From: DASUGM01 sp036274055
Lineage (GTDB): Bacteria; Acidobacteriota; Vicinamibacteria; Vicinamibacterales; SCN-69-37
NCBI GenBank assembly: GCA_036274055.1
Contig: DASUGM010000365.1
Coordinates: 1-26,037 of the forward strand
Direction: 5' to 3'
Length of the DNA stretch: 26,037 bases
The stretch's first letter is position 1. Every line of letters starts with the position of its first letter. The position numbers were made by a program, and so were the translations under genes. Shown in pieces: positions 1-8,055 of this stretch. The notes under the pieces were generated by a model, which made no database searches, was not told where the DNA came from, and worked only from the letters and a program-made list of their open reading frames with translations.

Positions 1-26
1 AAAAAGCCACCCGACGGCTTTTTCGA
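1..26. repeat. Dispersed palindromic repeat, copy inside the 3' end of tsaE
   Basis: The unit is AAAAAGCC, a 7-base loop ACCCGAC, then GGCTTTTT, followed by CGA. Bases 2-26 are identical to 8034-8058, and the reverse complement lies at 7993-8015. It can fold as an 8-bp hairpin ending in a T-run on either strand, so it looks like a bidirectional terminator. Here it lies inside the reading frame of tsaE, near that gene's expected stop codon. The window begins exactly on this repeat. Confidence 0.85.
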
Positions 27-423
27 TCACAATCCGGCGCGTGGTCGGATCGACGACGTCGATGCTCACGCGAACGGCATCGGCAGGCGGCCGGCGCCAG
101 CGTTCGGGCCACTCGATCGCCGCGACGCTGCCGGCAATCACGTCATCCAGCGACAGGTCATCGACCTCCGCCGGCGACAACCGGTAGAGATCGATGTGCT
201 GCAGCGTGACGCGTCCGCTGTATTCCTGGACGATCGTGAAGGTCGGGCTCGAGACGTCCTCAGGATCGGCGCCAAGCCCGTCTGCGAGTCCGCGAACGAA
301 CGCGGTCTTGCCGGCGCCGAGCGATCCCTCGAGCAGGACCACATCGCCGACGTTCAGCGTGGCACCAAGATCGCGGCCGGCGGCCGCGGTTTCGGCTTCC
401 GAGTACGTCGTCCGTTCGCTCAC
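1..423 (-). CDS. tsaE: TsaE, tRNA threonylcarbamoyladenosine (t6A) ATPase subunit, 3' end cut by window edge
   Basis: This is the small P-loop ATPase that works with TsaB and TsaD in making t6A at position 37 of ANN-decoding tRNAs in the cytoplasm. Reading the minus strand from a GTG at 423 gives 141 codons with no stop before the edge. Family landmarks are present: the Walker A segment GSLGAGKTAF near residue 33, SPTFTIVQEY, HIDLYRL and IEWPERW. The family is about 150 residues long, so only the last few codons are missing. The start is chosen because it overlaps the TGA of the upstream nnr gene (GTGA), implying translational coupling; nnr and tsaE are often neighbours in bacteria. The last visible residues (KAVGWLF) are encoded by the palindromic repeat at 1-26, which is also present at 7992-8058, so repeat and gene 3' end overlap. 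The Walker A serine (GSLGAGKT instead of the usual GDLGAGKT) is a minor variant. Confidence 0.93.
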   Translation of the reverse strand, partial: MSERTTYSEAETAAAGRDLGATLNVGDVVLLEGSLGAGKTAFVRGLADGLGADPEDVSSPTFTIVQEYSGRVTLQHIDLYRLSPAEVDDLSLDDVIAGSVAAIEWPERWRRPPADAVRVSIDVVDPTTRRIVIEKAVGWLF

Positions 424-2003
424 GACTGGCGCGGGTCCGCGGGCTTGCGGCGCTTCGCGGTCAGTTCCAAGACCGCGTCGCCGAGGTGGGTCAGCAGATC
501 GCCGGCAATCAGCGCGACTTCGCCTTCGTCGGCTTCGGCAAGGTCCCCGGCCAGCCCGTGGAGGTAGACGGCGAGCCGCGCCGCGACGTCGGCGTCGAGC
601 AATTGCGCGAACCAGGCGGCGAGCATGCCAGTCAGCACGTCGCCCGTACCCGCCGTCGCCATGCCCGGATTGCCGGTCAGATTGATGGCGGTGCGGCCGT
701 CGGGCGACGCGATGATCGTCCGGTGCCCTTTCAGCACGACGTGCACGCGATGCGTCGTCGCGAAATCGCGGGCGACGTCGAGGCGATGCGATTGCACGTC
801 CTCCACCGCCAGCCCGGTGAGCCGCGCCATTTCTCCGGCGTGCGGCGTGATCACGATGTCGACGCCGTCGCGGCCGCTCAGCTTGCCGGGTTCACCGGCG
901 AAGGCGACGAGCCCGTCGGCGTCGAGCACGATCGGAACGCCGGCGCGTTCGACGATCGCACGGACCACGGCGCCGGTCGACTCCGACCGACCGAGCCCCG
1001 GTCCGATCGCAATCACGTCGGCATTCAAACCCAGCACGGCGTCGACCGCGCGCACGCTCATCTCGCCGCGCACGTCCTCTGCGATCGGGTAAGTCATGTA
1101 CTCGGCGCCGAGCGCGGCGACGATCGGCAGGCACGACTCGGGCGTCGCCACCGTCACCAGCCCCGCCCCCGAGCGGAGCGCCGCCAACGCGCTGAGGCTC
1201 GCGGCGCCGGTCTTGCCGGTCGATCCGGCGATGACCAGCACGCGGCCGTAGTCGCCCTTGTGAGAGTCGGCCGAGCGCGGCTCGATCGCCAGCCGCATCG
1301 CCTCGCGCGTCAACACCTCGACCCACGGGCCTTCGATCTCGCCGATGACCGTCCGCGGAATGCCGATATCGGCAATCACCAGCTCGCCGGCGAGCGCCTC
1401 GGCAGGCGGCAGCACCAGCGGCAACTTCGGCGCCGCCATCGTCACCGTCATCGTCGCTTCGATTGCCGGGCCGGGAATCTCCGGACCGTCGGCCGAGAGG
1501 CCGCTCGGCAAATCGATGGCAACGACTGGCTGCCCGGAGGAATTGACATCGGCGACGATTGTTTCGACGACGCCGTTGAGCGGGCCGCGCAGCCCGGTCC
1601 CGAACAGCGCGTCGACGATCACGTCGCTGCCGACGACGTCGGTGCCGTGCAGCTCCCACGCGGGTCCGTCGCCGATCTCGACGACGTCGTGCCCAAGCTG
1701 GCGCAGGACCTCGAGGTTGATGCGGGCGTCGCCTTTGAGATCCGCGGCGTTGCCGACCAGATAGACACCGACGTCGACGTGATGTTCGGCCAGCGTGCGC
1801 GCGACGACGAACCCGTCGCCGCCATTGCTGCCTCGTCCACACAGGACGGCGACGCGCATGGTCGCCAGCTCCTCGAACCGGCTCTGCATCGCGGCGACCA
1901 CCTGGCGGCCGGCATTCTCCATCAGCACGATCGACGGGATGCCGATCTCTTCGATGGTCCGGCGATCGGCTTCGCGCATCTGCTGGGTGTTGAGTACGCG
2001 CAT
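420..2003 (-). CDS. nnr: Bifunctional NAD(P)H-hydrate epimerase / ADP-dependent NAD(P)H-hydrate dehydratase
   Basis: This is a two-domain metabolite-repair enzyme. The N-terminal YjeF_N domain interconverts the R and S forms of hydrated NAD(P)H, and the C-terminal YjeF_C domain dehydrates the S form using ADP. The 527-residue product has the usual length. The N-terminal domain shows a start-proximal MREADRRTIEEIGIPSIVLMENAGR-type opening, GRGSNGGDGFVVAR (nucleotide-binding loop) and IDLPSGLSADG. The C-terminal domain shows VLDADGL, TPHAGEMARL and the NPGMATAGTGDVLTGML signature. The frame is open further upstream, to 2117, but family similarity begins at the ATG at 2003. A longer product would run into the divergent aminotransferase start at 2089. 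No strong ribosome binding site is visible. The stop overlaps the tsaE GTG by two bases. Confidence 0.95.
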   Translation of the reverse strand: MRVLNTQQMREADRRTIEEIGIPSIVLMENAGRQVVAAMQSRFEELATMRVAVLCGRGSNGGDGFVVARTLAEHHVDVGVYLVGNAADLKGDARINLEVLRQLGHDVVEIGDGPAWELHGTDVVGSDVIVDALFGTGLRGPLNGVVETIVADVNSSGQPVVAIDLPSGLSADGPEIPGPAIEATMTVTMAAPKLPLVLPPAEALAGELVIADIGIPRTVIGEIEGPWVEVLTREAMRLAIEPRSADSHKGDYGRVLVIAGSTGKTGAASLSALAALRSGAGLVTVATPESCLPIVAALGAEYMTYPIAEDVRGEMSVRAVDAVLGLNADVIAIGPGLGRSESTGAVVRAIVERAGVPIVLDADGLVAFAGEPGKLSGRDGVDIVITPHAGEMARLTGLAVEDVQSHRLDVARDFATTHRVHVVLKGHRTIIASPDGRTAINLTGNPGMATAGTGDVLTGMLAAWFAQLLDADVAARLAVYLHGLAGDLAEADEGEVALIAGDLLTHLGDAVLELTAKRRKPADPRQS

Positions 2004-2044
2004 GACAGGCGGGCGCGCCGCGCCCGGGGCGAGCGTATCGCTTG

Positions 2045-2053
2045 TGCTAGACT
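2045..2053 (+). promoter_or_regulatory. Possible extended -10 promoter for the aminotransferase gene
   Basis: TG-C-TAGACT in the 85-base divergent gap matches the extended -10 form (TGnTAnnnT). It would start transcription near 2060, about 29 bases before the ATG at 2089. No convincing -35 box lies 17 bases upstream. The same TGCTA start is seen at the rnpB promoter (19385-19393). No Shine-Dalgarno sequence precedes the ATG, so the leader may be very short or weakly translated. This is a pattern match only. Confidence 0.35.
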
Positions 2054-2088
2054 CGCGCAAGTTTCCGGCCGGTTTTCCTTCGTCCCGC

Positions 2089-2958
2089 ATGCGCGCTACC
2101 GTTTTTGTCAATGGCACGATCCGCGACGCCGCGTCAGCGGTGATTCCGGTCTTCGATCACGGCTTCCTCTACGGCGAGGGCATCTACGAGACGCTGCGCA
2201 CCTACGCGCGCGCGCCCTTCCTGTTCGCGCGGCACATGCGCCGGCTGCGCCGATCGGCGTCGCTGATGGCGCTCGACGTGCCGTTCTCCGACGACGAGTT
2301 GCTGGCGCACACACGGGCCACGCTCGAGGCGCACGGTGGCGTCGCCGAGGCCTACATTCGCATCCTGCTCACGCGCGGCGTCGGTGAGCTCACCTACAAC
2401 CCGAACGCGACGCCGGTGCCGTCACTGGTGATCATCGTCAAGGATTTTCCGGCGCCCGCAGAGCGGACGTTCACGGACGGGATCCGCGTCTCGCTGGTGA
2501 CGATTCGCCGCAACCATCCGGCGGCGCTGAACCCGGCGATCAAGTCCAACAACCTCCTCAACAACGCGCTCGCGATGCAGGAGGCGCTGCGGCGCGGCGC
2601 CGAGGAAGCGCTGATGCAGAATCAGGCCGGCGAGCTCGTCGAGTGCTCGCAGTCGAACTTCTTCATCGTCCGCGGCGGACGGGCGATGACGCCGCCGCTC
2701 GATGCCGGTCTGCTTCCGGGCATCACGCGAGAGTTCGTGATCGAGCTGGCGGCGGAACTCGGCGTGCCGGCCGGCGAGGCGCGGTTGACACCGGCCGACC
2801 TCGCGACGGCCGATGAAGCCTTCATCACCGGCACGACGCGCGAAGTGACACCCGTGGTCCGCGTCGACGATCAGATCATCGGCGCCGGAACTCCCGGCCC
2901 AGTATCGTTGCAACTTCTTGACCAGTTGCGTAAGCGATCTCGTCAGGAAATCGTCTAA
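2089..2958 (+). CDS. PLP-dependent class IV aminotransferase (branched-chain / D-amino acid / ADC lyase family)
   Basis: This 289-residue fold-type IV PLP enzyme transfers amino groups between an amino acid and a 2-oxoacid, or, in the ADC-lyase branch, splits aminodeoxychorismate. Visible landmarks are VFDHGFLYGEGIYETLRTY (about 21-39), the arginine-containing TRGVGE (95-100), the Schiff-base lysine in AIKSNNLLNN (Lys152), the ECSQSNFF segment (about 187) and GLLPGITRE near the C-terminal third. Length and motifs fit the BCAT/DAAT/PabC superfamily. The sequence alone does not separate IlvE-like from D-alanine aminotransferase or PabC activity, so no symbol is given. The start is the first ATG that yields the family N-terminus. 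It stands alone between divergent nnr and the transporter operon, which begins 62 bases downstream on the same strand and might be read through. Confidence 0.9.
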   Translation: MRATVFVNGTIRDAASAVIPVFDHGFLYGEGIYETLRTYARAPFLFARHMRRLRRSASLMALDVPFSDDELLAHTRATLEAHGGVAEAYIRILLTRGVGELTYNPNATPVPSLVIIVKDFPAPAERTFTDGIRVSLVTIRRNHPAALNPAIKSNNLLNNALAMQEALRRGAEEALMQNQAGELVECSQSNFFIVRGGRAMTPPLDAGLLPGITREFVIELAAELGVPAGEARLTPADLATADEAFITGTTREVTPVVRVDDQIIGAGTPGPVSLQLLDQLRKRSRQEIV

Positions 2959-3020
2959 CAACACTAGATAAGACCAACCAAATCCAAGGGATCGGCGTCT
3001 TTTAGGCGGGAGCGCCAGCG

Positions 3021-4049
3021 ATGGGTGTGTCTGCAAGACTCTGGATCGCGATCGCCCTGGCGGGCGGCATGGCCTGCGGCGGCGCGACACCCGGGGCGAC
3101 GCCCGCTCCGGCGGCGGCCGTGGCGCCCGGAGCGCGCGGTGGCGTGCTGCGCCTGGCCGGCACGGTCGAAGCGACGCGCGCGCAGTCGGTGCTGGTGCCG
3201 CGGCTGGCCGGACAGACCGCGCCGACGCTGGTGATCACCCGTCTGGCGCGAGCCGGATCGAAGGTCGAATCCGGCGAGATGATCATCGAATTCGATCCCC
3301 AGGAACAGCGGCGCATCGCGTTCGACAAGCGCGCTGAACTCGTCGATCTCGACGGCCAGATCCAGAAGAAGCGCTCCGAGCACGACGTCAATCGTGCCCG
3401 CGATGAGACCGAACTGGCGGAGGCCGAGCGCAACGTCGAGCGCGCCGCGCTCGACGTCAGGAAAAACGATCTGGTCGCGCGCGTCGAAGCGGAGAAAAAC
3501 ACCCTGGCTCTCGAGCAGGCCAACGCCCGCCTCGCCCAGCTCAAGGAAACGTTCGCGCTCAAGCGCCGCGCCGCGGAGGCCGAGATCAAGATCCTCGAGA
3601 TTCAGCGCGAGCGCGCCGATCGCGCCCGTCGCTACGCCGAAGGCAACGCCGAGCTGATGGCCGTCCACGCGCCATTCAGCGGGCTCGTCGTCCTGAAGCA
3701 GGTGTGGAAGGGCAACAATCAGGCGGAGGTCGCGGAGGGCGAGGAGGTGCGGCCTGGCATCCCGGTGCTCGACATCGTCGATCCGGCGGCGATGCAGGTA
3801 CGCGCCCGGGTCAGCCAGGCGGACGTCGCGCTGATCTCGCCGGGCCAGGTGGCGAAGATCCGTCTGGACGCCTACCCCGACCTGCTCTTCAACGGCAAAA
3901 TCGAGGCGATCTCGCCGCTCGGCGTCCAGAGTTCGTTGACCGCCAAAGTGAGAAATTTCACCGCGGTGGTGTCTATAGAGGGAATGGACCCGCAACTCAT
4001 GCCCGATCTGTCGGCGTCGGTCGAAATCGAGATCGTGAGGAAGTTCTAA
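3021..4049 (+). CDS. HlyD/MacA-like periplasmic adaptor, likely lipoprotein (adaptor 1 of 3)
   Basis: Membrane-fusion (adaptor) proteins bridge an inner-membrane pump and an outer-membrane channel. This 342-residue product begins with a short hydrophobic signal ending AGGMAC, so Cys19 may be lipidated; the lipobox is imperfect. It then has a split lipoyl-like domain (about 50-95, and again from APFSGLVVL near 215). These halves flank a charged coiled-coil hairpin rich in Ala, Glu, Arg and Leu (about 100-205), followed by a beta-barrel region ending in KIRLDAYPDLLFNGKI. GGGAG lies 8 bases before the ATG as a Shine-Dalgarno site. It is the first gene of a four-gene operon: the next start codon, a GTG, follows its TAA directly. 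It is the shortest of the three adaptors and the only one with a cysteine at the signal end. Confidence 0.88.
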   Translation: MGVSARLWIAIALAGGMACGGATPGATPAPAAAVAPGARGGVLRLAGTVEATRAQSVLVPRLAGQTAPTLVITRLARAGSKVESGEMIIEFDPQEQRRIAFDKRAELVDLDGQIQKKRSEHDVNRARDETELAEAERNVERAALDVRKNDLVARVEAEKNTLALEQANARLAQLKETFALKRRAAEAEIKILEIQRERADRARRYAEGNAELMAVHAPFSGLVVLKQVWKGNNQAEVAEGEEVRPGIPVLDIVDPAAMQVRARVSQADVALISPGQVAKIRLDAYPDLLFNGKIEAISPLGVQSSLTAKVRNFTAVVSIEGMDPQLMPDLSASVEIEIVRKF

Positions 4050-5312
4050 GTGGCGTTCTTCCCTGGATCCTGGCGCGGACGGGCGATCCTGCTCTGCCTG
4101 GTCGCGGCGGCCGCCGGCGGCGGGATCTATGCCACCCGGCCGAGAGTGCCGGACCTGCCGACCGTCGAAGTGCGCCGCGGCGACTTCACCGAGATCGTCG
4201 AGACGCGAGGCGACGTGCGCCCGCTTCGCTCGATCGTCGTCACCGCGCCGTACTCGGCCGGTGAACTGCAGATCCTCCAGATCGCGGCCAACGGTTCCAC
4301 GGTCAAGAAGGGCGACGTCGTCGCCAAGTTCGATGCGCTGACCTTGCGGCGCCAGGTGCAGGACAAGTCGTCCGAACTGCGCCAGGCGCAGGCGGAACTC
4401 GATCAGGCGCGCGAGCAAGCGAAGATCACCGCCGAGCAGAACCAGACGGCGGTGACCAAGGCGACCTACGACGTCGAGCGCGCCAAGCTCGACATCGGCG
4501 ATCCCGATGTGATGTCGCAGATGGATTCGGAGCGCGCGCGGCTGGCGCTCGGCGACGCGCAATCGCGCCTGCTCGAGGCGGAAGCGAAGTTGAAGGCGGG
4601 CAAGGCCTCGGCCGCCGCCGACATGCGCGCGCGCGAGCGCAAGCTCGAGAAGATCAGCACCGACATCGCCACCGCGCAAAAAGGCCTGGACTCGCTGGAG
4701 GTGCTGGCGCCGGCGGACGGCACCGTCAGCATCATGCAGAACTACCGCGCCGGCAGCATGATGGGGCCATCGCCGGAGTTCCGCCAGGGCGATCGCGCCT
4801 GGGCCGGCGCGCAGATTCTCGAACTGCCGGATCTGACATCGGTACACGTTGCTGCCCGCATCGACGAATCGGATCGCGGCCAGCTCAAGCAGGGCCAGAC
4901 CGCCGTCCTTCGCATCGATGCGATTCCCGATCGCGAGTATCAGGCCGTAGTCGCCGACATTTCGCTGCTCGCCCGCGTCGACTTCTCGTCGGGCTGGCCG
5001 CCGGCGAAGAACTTCGACCTCAAGCTCGCCGTGACTGACGCCGACCCGCGGCTCAAGCCCGGGATGAGCGCGGTCGCGCGCATCGCCGTCGGCCGGATTC
5101 CCGATCAGATTCTGGTGCCGCCGGCCGCGGTGTTCACGAGCGAAGGCCGGAGCGTCGTCTACAAGCGCACGGCGCGCGCGTTCGAGGAAGTGCCGGTCGA
5201 GATTGTCCGACGCGCCCGCGATCAAGTGGCGGTCAAGGGTGCGCTGAATGCCGGCGATCGCGTCGCGACCACGCGGCCTGGCGACGAGAAGAAAGATGGG
5301 GCGAAGAAATGA
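4050..5312 (+). CDS. HlyD/MacA-like periplasmic adaptor with N-terminal membrane anchor (adaptor 2 of 3)
   Basis: The 420-residue adaptor starts at a GTG immediately after the previous stop, with GAGGAAG upstream as a Shine-Dalgarno site. One N-terminal hydrophobic segment (ILLCLVAAAAGGGIYA, about 13-28) would anchor it in the inner membrane with the body in the periplasm. The order after that is a lipoyl-like half (VVTAPYSAGELQILQIA, then VKKGDVVAKFDA), a long coiled-coil hairpin (about 105-215), and the second lipoyl half (LEVLAPADGTVSIM). A beta-barrel (HVAARIDESDRGQLKQGQ) and a membrane-proximal domain ending ILVPPAAVFTSEGRSVVY complete it, as in MacA. Its TGA overlaps the next gene's ATG (ATGA), so the two are probably translationally coupled. 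The C-terminal tail is lysine/aspartate-rich. Confidence 0.92.
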   Translation: MAFFPGSWRGRAILLCLVAAAAGGGIYATRPRVPDLPTVEVRRGDFTEIVETRGDVRPLRSIVVTAPYSAGELQILQIAANGSTVKKGDVVAKFDALTLRRQVQDKSSELRQAQAELDQAREQAKITAEQNQTAVTKATYDVERAKLDIGDPDVMSQMDSERARLALGDAQSRLLEAEAKLKAGKASAAADMRARERKLEKISTDIATAQKGLDSLEVLAPADGTVSIMQNYRAGSMMGPSPEFRQGDRAWAGAQILELPDLTSVHVAARIDESDRGQLKQGQTAVLRIDAIPDREYQAVVADISLLARVDFSSGWPPAKNFDLKLAVTDADPRLKPGMSAVARIAVGRIPDQILVPPAAVFTSEGRSVVYKRTARAFEEVPVEIVRRARDQVAVKGALNAGDRVATTRPGDEKKDGAKK

Positions 5313-6631
5313 GCGGCCGCGGCCTGATCGGAACCGGCATCGCCGTCGTCGTGATTGCCGCGGCGGGTTTCGTGGCGGTGCGCGTCGCCGGCTCGACCGA
5401 ATCGGTCGTCACCGCGGCCAACCCCCTGATTCCGACGACGCACGTTGTCGCCGGTCCGCTCGAATTGAGCGTCAACGCCGTCGGCGACCTGCGTGCGGCC
5501 AACACCGCGATGCTGATCACGCCGTCCGTGCCCGGCACGCTGCGCATTTTGACGATGGTGCCGACGGGAACCGCGGTGAAGAAGGACGAGGTCATCGTCG
5601 AACTGGACCCGACCGAGCAGATCTACGCGCTCGAGCAGGCGAAGTCCGAGCTCGCCCAAGCCGAGCAGGAAATCGCCAAGAAGAAGGCGGACTCGGACGT
5701 GCAGGCGGCGCAGGACAAGGTCGAGCTGCTGACCGCGCAATTTGACGTCCGTCGCGCCGAACTCGACGCGCAGATGGACAAAGATCTCATTGCCGCGAAT
5801 CAGTACGCGAAACGGCAGCTCGCCCTCGAGGAAGCGAAGCGAAAGCTGACGCAGATCGAAGGCGACGTCAAGGCGAGGTCCGAGGCGAGCAAGGCCGGCC
5901 TGACGCTGCTGACGGAGAAGAAGGCCAAGGCCGAGCTGACCGCGTCGCGCGCCGAGCAGAGCATCGACAGCCTCAAGCTGAAGGCGCCGATCGACGGCCA
6001 CGTGATCATCCGCGAAAATCGCGATGCCTCCGGCGGCATGTTCTTCTCGGGCATGACGCTGCCGGAATACCGCGTCGGCGACAACACGTTTGCCGGCCGC
6101 CCGATCGCCGACGTGTACGACCTGTCGGGCATGGAGATTCGCGTCAAGGTCGGCGAGGCCGATCGCGGCAACGTCACGGCGGGCCAGACGGCGACGGTCA
6201 AATCCGACGCGCTCCCAGGCGTCCCCCTGAAGGCGACGGTGAAGACCATCGCCGGAATGGCGATGCAGAACTGGGAAGGATCCGGCGGGCCGATGCGGCA
6301 ATTCGACGCGTCGCTGACCCTGAACAACGCTGATGGCCGGCTCCGCCCGGGCACCAGCGTGAGCGTCATCCTCGAGGGCAAGAAGATCGATCGCGTCCTG
6401 CAGTTGCCGCTTCAGGCAGTTCGGCAACGAGAGGGCAAGCCGGTGGTGTTCGTCCAGAAGGACGGCAAGTTCACGGCGACGCCAGTGAAGGTGCTCTATC
6501 GCACCGAGAGTCGAGTCGGGCTGGAGGGCATCGCCGAAGGCACGATCGTCGCGCTCGTCGACCCTGAAAATGCCGCCAAGGCCGCCGACAAACCGGCCTC
6601 ACCGGCGCCTGGCCCGGGAGCCGTGAAGTGA
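5309..6631 (+). CDS. HlyD/MacA-like periplasmic adaptor with N-terminal membrane anchor (adaptor 3 of 3)
   Basis: The 440-residue adaptor has an N-terminal transmembrane segment (LIGTGIAVVVIAAAGFVAV, about 6-24). It continues with a lipoyl half (ITPSVPGTLRILTMVPTG, VKKDEVIVELDP), an extended coiled-coil hairpin (about 105-220), the second lipoyl half (LKLKAPIDGHVIIREN), and beta-barrel and membrane-proximal domains (IRVKVGEADRGNVTAGQ, VLQLPLQAVRQREGKPVVFV). It shares the overall plan of adaptor 2, including a loop after the second lipoyl half ending in PEYRVGDNTFAG (compare PEFRQGDRAWAG), so the two look like diverged duplicates. Start and stop codons overlap both neighbours (ATGA upstream, GTGA downstream), indicating one coupled mRNA with the permease that follows. 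Confidence 0.92.
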   Translation: MSGRGLIGTGIAVVVIAAAGFVAVRVAGSTESVVTAANPLIPTTHVVAGPLELSVNAVGDLRAANTAMLITPSVPGTLRILTMVPTGTAVKKDEVIVELDPTEQIYALEQAKSELAQAEQEIAKKKADSDVQAAQDKVELLTAQFDVRRAELDAQMDKDLIAANQYAKRQLALEEAKRKLTQIEGDVKARSEASKAGLTLLTEKKAKAELTASRAEQSIDSLKLKAPIDGHVIIRENRDASGGMFFSGMTLPEYRVGDNTFAGRPIADVYDLSGMEIRVKVGEADRGNVTAGQTATVKSDALPGVPLKATVKTIAGMAMQNWEGSGGPMRQFDASLTLNNADGRLRPGTSVSVILEGKKIDRVLQLPLQAVRQREGKPVVFVQKDGKFTATPVKVLYRTESRVGLEGIAEGTIVALVDPENAAKAADKPASPAPGPGAVK

Positions 6632-7920
6632 GCGCCGCCACCGCCGGCGAGCCGGCCCGTCACGCCCGCCGCGGACTCGACATCGGCCCCGAGCTGAGCC
6701 AGGGCTTCGACAACCTGCGCGCGCACAAACTGCGCTCGCTGTTGACGATGCTGGGCATGATCTTCGGCGTCTCGGCCGTGATCGCGATGCTTTCGATTGG
6801 CGCCGGCGCGCAGCAGCAGGTGATTGCGTTCATCGAGCAGCTCGGCGTCCGCAACGTCATCGTCGAGGCGCGCGAATCGACCGACTCGCAGACGCTGCAG
6901 CGCATCCGCAAGTTATCCGCGGGACTTTCCTTCCAGGACTACCGATCGATCAAGGCGAACGTCGACGGGATCGCGACGACGACGGCGCGCAAGCGCATGG
7001 TGCCGACCAAGGTGCTGCCGAAACCGCAGGGCGACGTGCCGACGGTCTACGGCGTCTCGCCGGCGTACGCGCAAATCGCCTCGCTGCAGGTCACCCGCGG
7101 GCGGTTCTTCGACGAAGCCGACGACAGCGCCTCGTCGGCGGTCGCGGTGCTCGGCCAGGCCGCCGCGGCCGGTATTTTCGGCGCGCTGGATCCGCTCGAT
7201 CAGTTCGTCAAGATCAACCAGCAGTGGTTCCGGATCATCGGTATCGCCGGACCGCAGATGACGGTGCAATCCGACGTCGCCGGGCTGCCGTCGACCGACC
7301 GCAACAATCTCATCTACGTGCCGATCATGTCGGCGATGCTGCGGCTCGAGGATTCCAACAGCTGGCAGAAGGACGAGATCGACGCGGTCTATCTCAACAT
7401 GAAGCCCGACGCCGACGTCGTCACCGCCGGCGCGGTCGTCCGCGGACTGCTCGACGTGTCGCATCGCGGCGCGACCGACTTCAGCGTCATCATCCCGGCC
7501 GAGCTGCTGGCGCAGCAGCAGCGCACCAAGCGGCTGTTCGAGATCGTCATGGTCGCGATTGCGTCGATCTCGCTGCTGGTCGGCGGCATCGGCATCATGA
7601 ACATCATGTTGGCCAGCGTGATGGAGCGGACCCGCGAGATCGGCGTCCGCCGCGCCATCGGTGCGACGCGGCGGGCGATCATCCGGCAGTTCCTGATCGA
7701 GACGACGCTGATCACCGTCACCGGCGGCTTCGCCGGGACCATCGTCGGCATCGCGCTGTCGCAATTGGTCGCCTACTTCGCCGGCTGGTCGACGATCGTG
7801 ACGTTCACCTCAGTCGCGGTCGCGTGCGTGGTGTCGGTATCGATTGGGATCGTGTTCGGCCTCTACCCCGCCGTTCGCGCCGCGAAGCTGGATCCGGTGC
7901 ACGCGCTGCATTACGAGTAA
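6628..7920 (+). CDS. ABC transporter permease, MacB/FtsX type
   Basis: This 430-residue inner-membrane permease belongs to the mechanotransmission (MacB/FtsX) class. One N-terminal transmembrane helix (LLTMLGMIFGVSAVIAMLSIG, about 36-56) is followed by a large MacB-type periplasmic domain. Three C-terminal helices then make the FtsX domain: IVMVAIASISLLVGGIGIMNIM, LITVTGGFAGTIVGIAL and VAVACVVSVSIGIVFGLY. ERTREIGVRRAIGA and the terminal GLYPAVRAAKLDPVHALHYE are hallmark motifs. There is no Walker A or ABC signature, so the ATPase must come from another gene; none is present in this window. A GTG start overlaps the stop of adaptor 3. Substrate cannot be read from sequence; related systems export macrolides, lipopeptides or lipoproteins. 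Confidence 0.94.
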   Translation: MSAATAGEPARHARRGLDIGPELSQGFDNLRAHKLRSLLTMLGMIFGVSAVIAMLSIGAGAQQQVIAFIEQLGVRNVIVEARESTDSQTLQRIRKLSAGLSFQDYRSIKANVDGIATTTARKRMVPTKVLPKPQGDVPTVYGVSPAYAQIASLQVTRGRFFDEADDSASSAVAVLGQAAAAGIFGALDPLDQFVKINQQWFRIIGIAGPQMTVQSDVAGLPSTDRNNLIYVPIMSAMLRLEDSNSWQKDEIDAVYLNMKPDADVVTAGAVVRGLLDVSHRGATDFSVIIPAELLAQQQRTKRLFEIVMVAIASISLLVGGIGIMNIMLASVMERTREIGVRRAIGATRRAIIRQFLIETTLITVTGGFAGTIVGIALSQLVAYFAGWSTIVTFTSVAVACVVSVSIGIVFGLYPAVRAAKLDPVHALHYE

Positions 7921-7924
7921 CTCA

Positions 7925-7966
7925 GGGGTTCCGGGGTTCCGGCCTTGTTCCGGGTTCCTCGGTTCG
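7925..7966. repeat. Degenerate GGGGTTCC short repeat tract
   Basis: Two perfect GGGGTTCC units (7925-7932, 7933-7940) are followed by degraded copies (TTGTTCC, GGGTTCC, TCGGTTCG) directly after the permease stop. It contains no reading frame of interest. It looks like intergenic repeat expansion next to the palindromic elements that follow. Confidence 0.7.
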
Positions 7967-8006
7967 TTCAAAAAAGCCGTCGGGTTCGTTCAAAAAAGCC
8001 GTCGGG
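7961..8006. repeat. Tandem direct repeat, two 24-base copies overlapping at a 22-base period
   Basis: The segment beginning GGTTCGTTC and continuing through AAAAAAGCCGTCGGG occurs at 7961-7984 and again at 7983-8006. The first copy holds only the left half of the AAAAAGCC...GGCTTTTT palindrome, and the second leads into a complete palindrome. This suggests a duplication that used the repeat element itself. Confidence 0.85.
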
Positions 8007-8015
8007 TGGCTTTTT
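7993..8015 (+). terminator. Bidirectional intrinsic-terminator-like hairpin (repeat copy)
   Basis: AAAAAGCC, loop GTCGGGT, GGCTTTTT folds into an 8-bp stem with a T-run on both strands. It lies 72 bases after the permease stop and between two convergent genes (permease and gcvP), where a bidirectional terminator is expected. The stem has only three G:C pairs, so its strength is uncertain. It is the reverse complement of the copies at 1-23 and 8033-8055 (one mismatch at the outer base of the latter). Confidence 0.6.
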
Positions 8016-8033
8016 CCCGGGGGTCGTGCCGGT

Positions 8034-8055
8034 AAAAGCCACCCGACGGCTTTTT
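8034..8055 (-). terminator. Second bidirectional terminator-like hairpin (repeat copy)
   Basis: AAAAGCC, loop ACCCGAC, GGCTTTTT is the inverted counterpart of the hairpin at 7993-8015, and it sits 33 bases beyond the gcvP stop. The two copies can also pair with each other as one long inverted repeat of about 22 bp around an 18-base centre (8016-8033). Either fold would end transcription of the converging operons. Confidence 0.6.

Noticed and set aside
2964..5225. Long open frame (753 codons) on the minus strand opposite the first two adaptors
   Set aside because: It is the antisense shadow of two real genes with GC-rich third positions. The product is an Arg/His/Asp/Leu-rich mixture without domains, and no ribosome binding site precedes it.
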